Shown: one piece after another, positions 28,601 to 39,863 of the stretch
How positions within the stretch are numbered: position 1 is the stretch's first letter
How the letters are laid out: every line of letters starts with the position of its first letter
Source of the DNA: CAVVEQ01 sp963828855
Lineage (GTDB): Bacteria > Chloroflexota > Anaerolineae > Anaerolineales > Anaerolineaceae
Reading direction: 5' to 3'
DNA length: 64,000 nucleotides
Assembly: GCA_963828855.1 (NCBI GenBank)
Contig: CAWHGB010000001.1
Coordinates: forward strand, 1-64,000
Notes under the pieces: generated by a model
What the model saw: the letters and a program-made list of their open reading frames with translations, nothing else
The model's database searches: none
What the model was told of the DNA's origin: nothing
Program-made: the position numbers and the translations under genes

Positions 28601-31545
28601 TCCTCTCGGCGCTGGTTTACCCGTTTAAAACTGTGCGAACTTCACCCGAAATAATCGCCGCCAACCGGCTCAGCCAGTCCGGATTGTGGCGGTTTGGGAT
28701 TTCCGGAGATTACCCCATCCTGCTTGTGGAAATTGAAGACCCAAAACAGGTTGATCTGATCCGTGAGGTTTTACAGGTATATGAATACCTGCGCAGCCGC
28801 CGTTTTATGGCGGACGTGGTCATCCTCAATTACCAGCATACCGATTATGGCGGCGAATTGAACGGGTTGATCTTTCGTCTGATCGGACGTTTGGATTGCG
28901 AGCAGTTTTTGAATCAGCGGGGCGGGATCTTTATCCTTTCTGTTGACCAGATCAACCCCGATGAGCGCATCCTGCTGCAAACCTCCGCGCGCTACGTTTT
29001 CGCCGGGAAGCATGGATCCCTTGCTGACCAAATGCCGGAGTTTCCCATCCAGGTTCACCATTTGCCGGAATTTATTCCCAGCAGATCCACCGAGAGCCCC
29101 ATAACTCCTCTTGCTGGAAACCCGCTTCCCGCGATCGAACCTTTGCAATTCTTTAATGGCTACGGCGGTTTCAGCAGCGATGGGCGGGAATATATCATCG
29201 AGCTGCCGCCGGGCAGGACCACACCCGCACCCTGGGTCAATATCATCGGCTACCCCAATTTTGGGTTCATGGTCAGTGAAACGGGAAGCCAGTGCACCTG
29301 GGCAGCCAACAGCGCCGAAAACCGCCTTACACCCTGGTCCAACGATCCGGTCAGCGACCCATCGGGGGAGGCGCTCTACCTGCGGGATGAAGAAACCGGC
29401 GAGTTCTGGACGCCCACGCCTCTGCCGGTGAGTGGAGACCAACCCTATCGGGTGACACACGGCGCGGGTTACACCACCTTCGACCATAATTCCCATGGGC
29501 TTCGCCAGCGCTTGACCATCTTCGCCAGCCCGGAGGATCCGGTCAAGATCATCCACCTCCAGGTGGAAAACACCTGGAATCAAAACCGGCGGATCACAGC
29601 CACGGAGTATATCGAATGGGCGTTGGGTACCGACCATGCAGCCTCGATGCCTTTTATCATCCCTGAGTACGATGCCGCGGAAGCCTGCCTGCTGGCAACC
29701 AATCCCTCCAATACCGACTTTGGGGAACGCACCGCTTTCCTGATCGGCAGTAAAACCATTCATGGATTTACAGCCGATCGAACCGAGTTCCTGGGAAGGG
29801 GGGGCACGCCCGCTTCTCCCATTGCACTGCACCGGCTCGGGTTGGAAACCCGCCTTACCCCCGGGGAGGATCCCTGCGCTGTCCTGCAGCTGCACATTGA
29901 TCTGCTCCCTGGCGCTGCGGATGAGATCTATTTTGTGCTGGGGCAGGGGCGCAATAAGGAACACGCGCTCGAACTGGCCAAAAAATATCACGACCCTGCC
30001 TACGTGGGAACCGCCCTGAAGAGAACCGGGATCTTCTGGGATAACCTGCTCGGAAAGGTGCAGGTGCATACCCCGGAGCCAGCCACGGATTTGATCCTCA
30101 ACCGCTGGCTGCTCTACCAGACCCTCTCCTGCCGCATCTGGGGGCGGACGGCATTCTATCAGCCGGGGGGAGCATTTGGCTTCCGGGACCAGCTCCAGGA
30201 CGTGCTGGCTGTGCTCCCGATCGATCCGACCATTGCCCGCGGGCAGATCCTCAACGCCGCGCAGCGCCAGTTCACCGAGGGTGATGTGCTGCATTGGTGG
30301 CACCCGCCTTTCGGCCGTGGGGTGCGGACCCGCGTTTCGGACGACCTGCTGTGGCTCCCGTACGTTACTTCTCTATATATCGAATCCACCGGCGATGTGA
30401 GCATCCTGGATGAAAAAATACCTTTCCTGGAAGCTCCAACCCTTAAGGTGGAAGAAGTCGAACGCTACAATGCATACCCGCAGACCAGGAAAGCCTATCC
30501 GCTGATCGAACACTGCCACAGGGCGATCCAAAAGGGTGCCACCAAAGGCACGCACGGGCTGCCCCTGATCGGTTCCGGCGATTGGAACGACGGGTTGAAC
30601 CGGGTTGGGGCGGGGGGGAAGGGGGAGAGCGTCTGGCTGGGCTGGTTTTTGTGCGATGTTCTGAATCGCTTCGCGGGAGTTTGCGACCTTCGCGGGGAGA
30701 CCGAAAAAGCGAAGGGCTACCGCTCCCAGGCGCTGGAATATGCCGCTTCCATTGAGCGTTACGCCTGGGATGGAGCCTGGTACAGGCGGGCAACCTTTGA
30801 TGATGGCACCCCGCTGGGTTCGCATAAGGAAGAGGAATGCCAGATCGATGCCATCGCCCAGTCCTGGTCCGTGATCAGTGGGGCGGGGGACCCCAAACGC
30901 AGCCGCAAGGCAATGCGCTCGGCACTGGAACGGCTCGTTTCCCGCGAGGACAGGCTATCGCTTCTTTTCACGCCGCCATTTGACCTAACCGAGAAGGACC
31001 CGGGGTATATCAAGGGCTACCTGCCGGGCACACGGGAGAACGGCGGGCAGTATACCCATGCGGCCACCTGGACCGCCCGGGCTTTCGCCCAGCTTGGCGA
31101 CGGGAAGCAGGCAGGTGAGCTCTTCGATCTGCTTAACCCGATCTTTTTATCGGATTCAACGGAGAAGGTGGACGAATACCGGGTCGAGCCCTACGTGATG
31201 TGCGCGGATATCTACAGCAGGCCGCCCTACACGCGCCGGGGTGGATGGAGCTGGTATACCGGATCGGCCGCCTGGATGTACCAGCTGGGTCTGACAAACC
31301 TGCTTGGGTTCAAAAAGGTTGGCAACATTCTGCATATTGACCCGGTGATTCCACCTTCCTGGGACGGGTTTGAAATTAGCTATAAATTTGGAAAAACGAA
31401 TTATCGGGTAAAAGTAAGCAATCCGAAACATGTTTCTCAGGGAATTAAGACTGTAAGACTGGATGGGGAGATACAGAACGAAAACGCCATTTCTTTAAGG
31501 GATGATGGGCATGATCACGAGGTTGAGGTAATGATGAGGAGATAA
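22664..31545 (+). CDS. ndvB: Cyclic beta-1,2-glucan synthase (multiply frameshifted)
   Basis: One giant gene of about 2,960 codons, the size of NdvB/ChvB/Cgs. Order: N-terminal region with WVLDNYYIIRQTLIQIEEDLP (22.9 kb) and HVGEYLLGKSRPLLEKRIGY; two membrane helices (about 23.8-23.95 kb); GT84 glucosyltransferase with LDTDT (about 24.55 kb) and QQRWIRGDW (about 25.0 kb); further membrane helices; a glycoamylase-like transglycosylase region (25.7-28.0 kb, VDSGNLAASL, FGVPGLGFKRGLGDD); and a GH94 phosphorylase-like domain to the end, with GSGDWNDGLNRVG near 30.58 kb. It makes cyclic beta-1,2-glucan at the inner membrane. At least ten shifts occur between 23.5 and 28.25 kb; the last 3.3 kb are open. 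Confidence 0.88.
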
Positions 31546-31605
31546 ATGAAACAATATTACTCAGAATGATTCATATATGTAATAGTGTGTCCAATTACCC
31601 AATTT

Positions 31606-31645
31606 ATAACTTCCGATTATTTATACAAATCAGAAGTTATTCTTT
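31606..31645. terminator. Bidirectional terminator between glucan synthase and PfkB genes
   Basis: A 13-base stem with one G-U pair and a 9-base loop, followed on the plus strand by TCTTTT. It overlaps the stop codon of the PfkB gene. The two flanking genes converge here. Confidence 0.6.
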
Positions 31646-32843
31646 TCCCAATTCGTTTTCCATCGCCTGTCCATGCCAGAGGTGTTTCTGCGGTTCAAAG
31701 CGCCAACCGGGGTCCTTTATTTCCAGGCCGTAGGCGTTCCCAGCCGCCATTGATCCGCTGGATCGTCTCCTCCCAGGTGCGGATACCGCTGAACGCGTCC
31801 GGCGCTTCCACATTGCACGCGCCCACCGCGACCGCGAATGTGAGCGCTTCCTCAATCGATTTATCGCGAAGAAGCGCCGCCAGAAAACCGGCAATGGTGG
31901 CGTCGCCCGATCCGGTGGTCCCAGCCACTTCAACTTTATAACAAGGAGCCCATAATTCTTTTGAAGCCCATTCGCCGGGTTTGGATGGCTGCCCCCGGCC
32001 GAATGTTTTTTCCAGCACCCGCTTTGAAGAGAGGATATACATGCCGCGATATCCCATCTTTAATCCGACAATGCCTGCCCCCATGGCGATCAATTCCCGG
32101 CCCAAATCCGATAATAACTTCGCGCTGAGGAGGGGCAGGATATCCGCAGACCCGGCCTGCCGGGATAGATCCTCGTATATTCCGCGATGAAGCATAAAAA
32201 GAATCTCCTCCACGCTGGGCAGGAAGATATCCACGTGCGGCAGCACTTTTCTTAATATTTTTCCCCAATCCGCCTGCCCGGCCTGGGAAGCCGGGTCAGG
32301 AAATGCCATATCCAGCGAAGTGGTCACCCCCGTTCGTTTGGCCTGCCGGAAGATCTCTTCAAGCTCCCTCCCGTTATTTTCGAAGGTGGAGCGCATCACC
32401 GGGGGATACCCGAAATGAAAGAGGCGGGCATTTTCCAGCAATTCAAACGGCACGTCAGTTGTTTGGAAGGATTCGTTCGCCCCGGGATGGTGCAGAAAGA
32501 TACGGTCCACGCCGGGGTAATCAACAATGATCGAATAGGAGCTGCCCCGGGTAGGATCTGTGACCAAACCGTCAGCGAGAGAGCCGCCGTGTGAAGCCAG
32601 GATCTGGCGCAGAGCATGCCCGAAAAGGTCGTCCCCCACCTTCCCCACCAGGTGGGCGGAGACCCCCAGTTTGTTCAGCGCCAAACCGGTGTTGGATACC
32701 GCCCCGCCGGCGGAAAACGCGGCCGGTCCGGCCTCGATCAAACGGCCGGGCAGGAAGATCCTGTCGAAGGATTCACGGTTTTCCCCCGAAAGGTCCGGGT
32801 GAATATCCAGGCAAATATGACCAGCAATTACCGCATCGAACAT
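31637..32843 (-). CDS. PfkB-family carbohydrate kinase (frameshifted at C-terminus)
   Basis: A ribokinase-fold sugar kinase of about 402 aa. MFDAVIAGHICLDIHPDLSG, SAGGAVSNTGLALNKLG and the catalytic GTTGSGDATIAGFL (Asp as base) are typical. One shift near 31735 alters the last 30 residues, which continue as LEIKDPGWRFEPQKHLW. The ATG at 32843 follows GGGTGGGG and gives the canonical beta-1 start. A TATAAT at 32887-32882 is a likely -10 box. The substrate is not clear; neighbouring sugar ABC systems suggest a pentose, deoxy-sugar or inositol-type compound. Confidence 0.85.
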
Positions 32844-32970
32844 AACCCCACCCCACTCGCCTTTCAAAGATTGCCTGATAAATTATAGCCTGTTGAATAT
32901 TTCGAATTAGTAATGAAATGGCTATGCGCAATGCAATTTTCCGATTGACCGAGTCGGATTTCTGCGGGTT

Positions 32971-34173
32971 CTACGCGTTTGGGCCGGGCAATCGGACAGC
33001 CCTGCGGATCACGAACGGCCAGGCAATGAGACCGATGGCGGCTGTCGAAAAGGTCATCACCCCCAGCGCGATGATCGTGCTGCTCCACGGCATCGAGATC
33101 AGCTGAAGACCTAAAGCGCCCATCAGCAAACCGGTGCAGCCCATTAGGGATGAAACCGAACCCGTATCCCCCTTCTGCTGCTCCAGCATCATATTCGCCG
33201 AACCCGGGCGGATGCAGCTCCCCGCGATCGAAGCCGGCAGGATGCACAGCGCGAACACCCACGGCGCACTGCTCCCCCATAAACAAACCAGCAGCCCACC
33301 GATGAGGGTTGAAACATAACAGCCCAAAATGATCCTCTCGGTATGCACGCGCTGCGAAAACCACAGGAAGATCATCGGACCCGCGATCATGCCGAGCGCG
33401 TTGAGCGAGAAATAGAAGCTGTAGGCCTGCCCGGAAAGGCCAAAGTCATTCTGGTAAATATAGGTGGATGAGCCAATATAGGCGAAGGTTGAGATCGCCC
33501 CCAGCGAAAAAAGCAGCAGCAGCAGGGTAAATCCGCGGTTTTGCAACACCTTGCCCAGGCGCCCCAGGCTGGGCAGCAGCATCTCGTTTGTCCGCTCGGT
33601 GATGGTCTCCTGGAACAGCAGGCTGCCTGCCAGTGCCAAAATACCGATCCCGGTCAGCGACCAGAACACCCCCCGCCAGGAAATGAATTTCAGCAGCAAT
33701 GCGCCGATCACCGGCGCGATGGCCGGGGAGATCAGCACCATGGATTGAACGATAGCCAGCACCGATCCGCGCTTTCTGCCGCTGTAGACATCCTTCACGA
33801 TGGCGGTGGCCACCACCCCCGCGGCGCTGCCGCCCAGCGCCTGGAAAATGCGGCTCAGGATCAACCCGTCCACGTTCGGGGTCAGGGCACAGAATGCGCT
33901 GGAAACGACATACAGCCCCAGCCCGGCGATCAGAATCGGTTTGCGCCCGAAATGATCGCTCAACGGACCCCAGACCAGCGTCCCGAGCGCGTAGAAGATC
34001 ATGAAGGCTGTCAGGGTCAGGTTGATCCGATCCGGGGTTGCATTAAATTGCGCTCCCATGCCTGGCAGCGCGGGCAGATACAGGTCGGTGGAAAGCGGCA
34101 CAAACGCGCTCAGCAGCGCGATGAAGACGATTAGTCCGTTTGCCCCGAGGAATTTTTGTCTGGGTTGGTTGAT
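32971..34173 (-). CDS. Bcr/CflA-type MFS drug exporter
   Basis: About 400 aa with twelve hydrophobic helices. PLSTDLYLPALP in helix 1 and GPLSDHFGRKPIL after helix 2 (motif A) mark the Bcr/CflA drug-resistance group of the DHA1 family. The frame contains helix 1 from LIVFIALLSAFVPLSTD, so translation must begin upstream of the GTG at 34101. The only well-spaced site after a Shine-Dalgarno (AAGGA at 34185-34181) is an ATC at 34173; I use this as the provisional start. The preceding MFS gene ends 18 bases upstream. Confidence 0.85.
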   Translation of the reverse strand: MNQPRQKFLGANGLIVFIALLSAFVPLSTDLYLPALPGMGAQFNATPDRINLTLTAFMIFYALGTLVWGPLSDHFGRKPILIAGLGLYVVSSAFCALTPNVDGLILSRIFQALGGSAAGVVATAIVKDVYSGRKRGSVLAIVQSMVLISPAIAPVIGALLLKFISWRGVFWSLTGIGILALAGSLLFQETITERTNEMLLPSLGRLGKVLQNRGFTLLLLLFSLGAISTFAYIGSSTYIYQNDFGLSGQAYSFYFSLNALGMIAGPMIFLWFSQRVHTERIILGCYVSTLIGGLLVCLWGSSAPWVFALCILPASIAGSCIRPGSANMMLEQQKGDTGSVSSLMGCTGLLMGALGLQLISMPWSSTIIALGVMTFSTAAIGLIAWPFVIRRAVRLPGPNA

Positions 34174-34191
34174 GGTGAATTCCTTGAAAGT

Positions 34192-35425
34192 TTAGACTTC
34201 ATCCCCCGCAGCGACGGGAACGGGAACCTCATCCGCAGCCTTGAGCGAACTGGAGGGCACGCGCACAAAGCTGGCCGCGATGAATTCCAGGATGGCGATC
34301 AGGATCCCCAGCAGGAACACGTACTGGAAGCCGTACACACTCCAGATCACCCCGCCGATCAGCGCGATGGTCAGCGAGAAGACGTGGTCGATGGTCACCC
34401 CGGCGGTCAGGGATGCCTGCACATCCTCGTCCTTCACGGCTATCTTCTTCATATACATCGACCTTGCCATGTTCACCGACATCAGCATCTGGTCCAGCAG
34501 GTAAAAAACGCACACCATCAGAAAGGCCGTGTTTGGCGGAAACAGGAACTTGGAGAAGCCGTAACCCAGGCAGACCACCACCAGCAGCACCGCCTCGATC
34601 TGCATGATCAGCTTCTCGCCGTAGCGGTCGATGGCCCGGCCCAGCACCGGCTGGAACAGCACCCCGATCACCCCGCCGATGACCATCAGCGTGGCGATGG
34701 TCTGCGTGGGCTGCAGGAAGATGGTCACGATCACCCAGGGGGCAAAGGTGATGAAGATCTGCTTGCGCGAACCGGAGAGCATGTTCAGGATGTAGAAAAG
34801 ACGGTACTCGCGGTGCAGCTTCAGGAATTGCTTTGGCTTTTGCGGTTGGTCGGGTTTCATCTGGAACATGAGTACACCCGCCAGCACCAGCCCCACCGCG
34901 GTCAGCACGAAGGACATCCTGGAATTGAAAGTGCAGGTAGCGGAACCCGAGGAAAATGACGAATGCGCCCAGGATGGTGGCGAAGTTGCGGATCGAATTG
35001 AGCTGCCCCAGCCGCCGCCCGGTCTGCCCCTCGTGGGCCATCTCCATCCCGATCGATGAACTGAGCGGCAGGAAGAGGTGCTGCCCCATGCTGTAGATGA
35101 ACAGCCCAGACCATCATGATGCCAAAGGTGGAGGAGGCAAACCCCACCAGCAGCGCACCGACCGCCCCCAGGACGAGGGCGAACGCTCCCAGCCGGCGGC
35201 TGCACAGGAACCACAGCGCCGCGGTGACAAAAACGCACAACAGCCCGGGCAGCTCGCGCGGTAGTTCCAGCAGCGAGCGCTGGAAACCGCTGATGGCGAA
35301 TTTATCGTTGATGAAGTTATTGAAGGTGGAGTCGTACATGCTGAAGGCGATGCCCATCATGATGGACGCGCCATGAAGAGTTTGAGCTCCCGGGGGATTT
35401 TCTGGATGCGGGCGGTGATGGACAT
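34192..35425 (-). CDS. MFS transporter (frameshifted)
   Basis: About 411 codons of a twelve-helix major facilitator. It begins MSITARIQKIPRELKLF at the ATG 35425, continues as MYDSTFNNFINDKF, QLNSIRNFATILGAF and then an uninterrupted second half with GGVIGVLFQPVLGRAIDRYGEKLIM. Breaks lie near 35365, 35100 and 34920. It ends VPVAAGDEV. No substrate can be named. It forms a two-gene unit with the Bcr-type exporter. Confidence 0.75.
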
Positions 35426-35475
35426 TTAGTTTCTTATATTCTTCGGGTATCCGACTTATTTATTTTATCTTCAAT

Positions 35476-35489
35476 TGTTAGGCCTAACA
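35476..35489. promoter_or_regulatory. 14-base palindrome upstream of the MFS pair
   Basis: TGTTAGGCCTAACA is a perfect palindrome 51 bases before the MFS start, followed on the plus strand by T6. It could be an operator for the MFS genes or part of the end of the ABC operon that stops at 35595. Confidence 0.4.
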
Positions 35490-35594
35490 GTTTTTTCTTT
35501 TATCACGCCCCCCCACCCCAGGGGAAAACATACAAACCCAAACCGTAGCTTAGGCACAGACAGCGGATTGGTCAAATAATACGAAAATTATAGG

Positions 35595-36625
35595 CTACCC
35601 GGAAATGTTGGAACCTGCACCATCTGGAAGTTTGGCTTCCCCGGTGACTCCTTCCGCTGGAGGCTTGATCTTTCTTTTGCTTTTGCGGTTCTTCTGATAT
35701 TCATCAAATGCCACCGCACCCAGCAGGATGATGCCCCGCACGATATACTGCGCGTACGTGCTCCAGCCCGCCAGCTGCATGCCGTTCCCCAGCACAGCCA
35801 GGACGAAAACCCCCACCACCAGGGCTAGCCATGTTCCCTTCCCCGCCCATGAAGCTGATCCCGCCGATGATGGCCGCGGTCAGGATGGTGAACTCGATCC
35901 CCGGTCCAAACGCGGAGCTGGTGGTATTTGCTTTGGAAATCATCACCATGGTGGCCACCGCAACGAAAAACCCGCAGAGGGCATATACCGAGGTTTTCAT
36001 CGCCCGGGTCTTGATCCCTGCCAGGCGGGAGGCTTCCTCGTTCCCGCCCAACGCCATCACATTCCAGCCGTATTTGGTTTTGGAATACACAAACGAAGCC
36101 AACAAAACCACCACAATGGTAAGGATGACATCAAATGGCACTCCAAGTACTTTTCCCTTGGCGATAAATAAGAACTCCGCAGGATAATTGCGAAAAGTCT
36201 GCGACTGGGAAATGATATAGGAAATCCCCTGGAAAACCGTGCTGGTGGCAATGGTGACGATCAGCGGGAAAACACGCACGTTGGTGACGATCACCCCATT
36301 GAATAACCCCAGGCAGGTACCCAGCAGGAGACCCGACTAGTCACTGCCAGCCAGGCGGGGGTCTGGATACTGCACCATCAGGATGGCAGTGACGATCCCC
36401 ACCAGCGACATCTGCCAGCCCACGGAAAGGTCGATCCCGCCACCGATCATCACGAACGATAAGCCCGACCGCAGCGATGATGAAGTAGGTATTCTGGGTG
36501 ATGATGTTGGTCAGGTTTCGCAGGGTGAAGAAATATGGGCTGGTCAACGAAAAAACCACCATCAGACCAAGAAGGATGAACATGATCGTGTATTTTTTTA
36601 AACCGCTCAGATTGATCTTTCGCAT
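35595..36625 (-). CDS. RbsC-type sugar ABC transporter permease, system 1 (frameshifted)
   Basis: About 343 codons. It starts MRKINLSGLKKYTIMF and carries the RbsC-type coupling loop TKYGWNVMALGGNEEASRLAGIKT and GGISFMGGEG. Shifts near 36455, 36330 and 35830 break it into four pieces, each with intact membrane segments. It ends with a hydrophilic tail. It is the last gene of the binding protein-ATPase-permease operon, 14 bases after the ATPase stop. Confidence 0.85.
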
Positions 36626-36639
36626 TGTTTCCTCTTCGT

Positions 36640-38131
36640 CTAACCTGGATGACCTGAAGCCAGCTCGATCACATAACGCTGGTCGAATTTCTCCTTGGGC
36701 ACTTCGCCCATGAAACGCCCTTCGAAAAGAACGATCAGCCGTCGGACATCCCCAGCAATTCCTCCATTTCCGACGACACCATGATGATCGCTTTACCCTG
36801 TTCCACCAAGTCCATTCATCAGGTTGTAGATTTCCTGCTTGGTTCCCACATCGATCCCGCGGGTGGGTTCATCGAAGATCAGGATGTTCGTATCCGCGGC
36901 CAGCGTCTTGGCAAGCACCACCTTCTGCTGGTTGCCGCCGGAAAGGTTTTTTACCCTTTGGTCCACGGAAGGGGTGCGAATTTTCAATGTATTTACATAT
37001 TTTGAAACTATGCTATTCATCAATTTGGAATTGACCAGGGAATACCTGGCGAGCTTATTAAAGATGGCAAGCGTGATATTAAATTTCACGGTTGAATTCA
37101 GGATCAGACCCTGCCATTTACGATCCTCCGGGATCAACCCGATCCCATAGCTGATGGCCTCGTCCGGGTTGTTGATCTCCACTTTTTTTCCATTGATGTA
37201 GATCTCCCCTCCATCCTTGGGCACAGCTCCAAAAAGGACATTGACCATCTCCGTTCGCCCGGAGCCCACCAACCCGGCCACCCCTAGAATCTCCCCTTTG
37301 CGGACCTGGAAGGAAATATTCTCATCTCCGTTCCCGCTGAGGTTCTTCACCTCCATCACCACTTCACCTGGCGGGTTGTTGCGCTTTGGGATAATATTCT
37401 TTGAATTCCCGCCCGACCATCAGGCTGATCAGTTCTTTGCGGTTCGTTTTTGCCGTTTCCAGGGTTTTTACGATAATGCCCATCGCGCATGACGGTCACC
37501 CGGTCGGAGATGCGGAAGAGCTCCTCAATGCGGTGGGAAATATAGATGATGGTGATGCCGTCCTGCTTCAACTTGGCGACGATTCGGAACATGGTTTCCA
37601 CTTCTGAGGCCGAAAGCGGCGCGCTGGGTTCATCCATGATCAGGATCTTCGCCTTCGTGGAAATGACCTTGGCGATCTCCACCAGCTGTTTCTTGGCCGG
37701 GCTTAGAACTTCGGACTTTTGCGGATGGATCAATATCCACATTCATTTCCGCGAAGATCTGCCGTGATTTTTCCTTGAGATCCTTATGGTTGGTAAACAA
37801 ACCCTCTGTTTCCCCCAGGAAAACATTTTGTGCCACCGTTAAGGATTCCACCAGGTTGAATTCCTGGTAGATCACCTTAATTCCCAAATCCCTTGCGTGC
37901 CCGGGGGATATGCTTTTGATATTCCTGGCCATCAAAAATGAGTGCAGCCGCTATCCGGTTCAATCGCTCCCGAGATGATCTTGATCAGGGTGGATTTTCC
38001 AGCACCGTTCTCGCCCAGACAGGGCATGGATCTCACCCCGTTTGAAATTCCATCGAAAAATCGTCCAGCGCGGTGACACCCGGGTAGGTCTTGGTGATGT
38101 TTCGAATCGTTAGGATTGTGTTATCAGCCAT
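36640..38131 (-). CDS. RbsA-type sugar ABC transporter ATP-binding protein, system 1 (frameshifted)
   Basis: About 497 codons with two ABC domains. It begins MADNTILTIRNITKTYPG with GGAGAGG before the ATG. Further pieces show VIYQEFNLVESLTVAQNVFLGE, LIMDEPSAPLSASEVE, ISHRIEELFRISDR, GLVGSGRTEM, LSGGNQQKVVLAKTL and FDEPTRGIDVGTKQEI. Several shifts occur (near 38035, 37935, 37740, 37370 and 36800). The end is restored as RYVIELASGHPG before TAG at 36640. DEPSAPLS is shared with the paralogous system 2 ATPase. Confidence 0.85.
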
Positions 38132-38153
38132 GCCTCTCCTGAACACGATAACA

Positions 38154-38197
38154 AGATGGGCTGGGGAAACCCGTTCGGGTTTGAACCCAGCCCATCT
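38154..38197. repeat. Long hairpin after binding-protein gene, system 1
   Basis: A 12-base perfect outer stem AGATGGGCTGGG/CCCAGCCCATCT encloses a second 6-base stem AAACCC/GGGTTT. It lies between the binding-protein stop and the ATPase start and has no T run in the direction of transcription. Confidence 0.7.
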
Positions 38198-38270
38198 TTC
38201 TCTTTACCGGTAACCATCCTTCATTTTCGGTAGAATGACCATCGGTTGGAGCTGAGTTAAGAGTATTATA

Positions 38271-39487
38271 TTATCCCGGAGGAGGACCTAATTTGATCTC
38301 CTCGGGTGTACCGGTCGGAACCTGGAAGACTTCGGTATCCTGAATGGGCAACACCCATCAGTTTTCCATCCACCACTGTGACAATATCCAGGGGATCGTA
38401 GATGATCTTGGTGATATCGCCACCCAGCATCTTGCCAACAATTTCCATCGTCCTGCCAATGAGATCACCGCCAAAGCGGATGGTACCGCGGAAGACGGAT
38501 TTATTGTTGGCAGAATCCAGAACCGCAGCACCTTCCGGACCGATCATCCCAACACCAAAAACGGCAACTTTATTCAGGTCATCGATCACACTTACCCCGG
38601 GACCTTTGGCATATTCATCCAGAATTGCCTGGGAGGCGCCCATGCCGCCATCACCGGCATACGCCAGGACAAGCTTGACATTCGGGTTGGTGGTCAGAAT
38701 ATTCTGCACGGCGGTCTGCCCGGCCTGGAACATTTCTGCCTGGGTATCGGCAACCACTTTCACTTTGGAGGAGTAGGCAGGATTGGCAACTTTTTCTGCT
38801 TCGGTGACCACTTTGCCGGTAGCATCAATATATTCTCCCTTCACGTTCTTCAGCCAGGGTTCTGCGATCATCTTCATCCCGCTGGAACGGGCTGCAGCAT
38901 CGGTATTTAAGGTTGATTCGAGAATGGCGGTTTCGATGGAACCATCGGCGGCATCCGGGTAGGTTTATCCACCCACTGCTTGGCCATGTAGGCTTCGTAC
39001 ATGCCGGCCAGGTACTGGTTCATCATCATGACGCTGTCATAGGCCTTTTCGTCACCGGGGTCTCCACCCGACCACGAGAACTTTCACCCCGGCATCCCGG
39101 GCAGCGATCAGCTTCGGAACCAGGCTGGAAGCTTCCGCCGGCATGGCAAAGAGAAAGGCGGGCTTCATGGCGGTGAAATTTTCCACCTGGGTGGCCTGGT
39201 TGTTCGGGTTTCCGTCCGCACTGGCCACCTGGACATCGAAATTTCTCCCCAAAGGCACCTTTGAAAGCATCGTTGAATGCGAGCATCAGGGGATTATCAA
39301 GCGCAGGCAGGGCAACCGCCAGAACCTGCTTCCCTGCCGGCTGGGCGGGAGCTTCGGTGGCAGCAGGTGCCGCAGGTTCTGCAGGAGCTGCCTCTTCCGT
39401 CGCGGCAGGAGCCGCAGGCTGGCAGGCAGCCAGGATGAACGCGGTTATCAGCATGATTGAAAGAACGGTCAAAAACTTCTTGCTCAT
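38271..39487 (-). CDS. RbsB-type sugar-binding lipoprotein, system 1 (frameshifted)
   Basis: A lipoprotein of about 405 codons. The signal peptide has lipobox LAAC, then an Ala/Glu/Pro linker. The binding domain shows LAVALPALDNPLMLAFNDAFKGAF, YPDAADGSIETAI after repair, and VLAYAGDGGMGASQAILDEY. Breaks lie near 39250, 39055, 38965 and 38346; the repaired C-terminus reads TGTPEEIKLGPPPG. AGGAG precedes the ATG. It resembles the system 2 protein (both carry YPDAADGS), so the ligands are probably related. The exact sugar or polyol is unknown. Confidence 0.85.
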
Positions 39488-39618
39488 TTTCTTCTCCTAT
39501 ATTGAAAGATTCACCACTCTCAGAACAAATCTCCTTATAACTTTGGAACGGCTTCACCATATCGGATAGAAAATCGTAATTCGACCCTCTTCACCCTCCT
39601 TTTCTTTGAATTATTCAA

Positions 39619-39679
39619 GTTTCACTATATGAAACTTTGTTTCAATAAATAGTATACGCCTTTTTAACCTCATTGTCAA
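39619..39679 (-). promoter_or_regulatory. Promoter and TGAAAC-N3-GTTTCA operator, ABC system 1
   Basis: Minus strand: TTGACA (39679-39674), 17 bases, TATACT (39656-39651), an excellent promoter. Six bases after the -10 box lies the palindrome TGAAAC-N3-GTTTCA (39644-39630), and a third half-site forms a further palindrome AGTTTCA-N5-TGAAACT at 39618-39636. A repressor here would cover the transcription start. The gap from 39488 to 39863 otherwise holds the terminator at 39799-39833 and nothing else I recognise. Confidence 0.8.
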
Positions 39680-39798
39680 TCAGCTATCATTTTCAGGCGG
39701 AGATAGGTCGATCTAACCACTGCCGCGCATTCCAAAACAGCCTCTTCCCTCAATGGATTTATATAAATGAAATAACATATTATTAAGTCCTGGTAAAC

Positions 39799-39833
39799 AA
39801 AAAGAGAATCTCCAGTTAAGGGATTCTCTTTTT
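39799..39833. terminator. Terminator after ABC system 2 permease
   Basis: Perfect 12-base arms with an 11-base loop; the ends are AAAAA and TTTTT, so it can end transcription in both directions. It lies 30 bases after the system 2 permease stop. Confidence 0.88.
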
Positions 39834-39863
39834 GATATCCGATTCTGAAGTGGGTATAGTCTT

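Noticed and set aside
28771..30303. Long open frame of about 510 codons on the minus strand inside the glucan synthase
   Set aside because: It lies opposite the GH94 domain, whose sense frame carries clear catalytic motifs. The antisense product shows no recognisable family and is explained by codon bias.
22664..31545. Several separate genes (glycosyltransferase, glycoamylase, GH94 phosphorylase)
   Set aside because: The domain order, total length and lack of internal start sites fit one cyclic beta-1,2-glucan synthase broken by indels.
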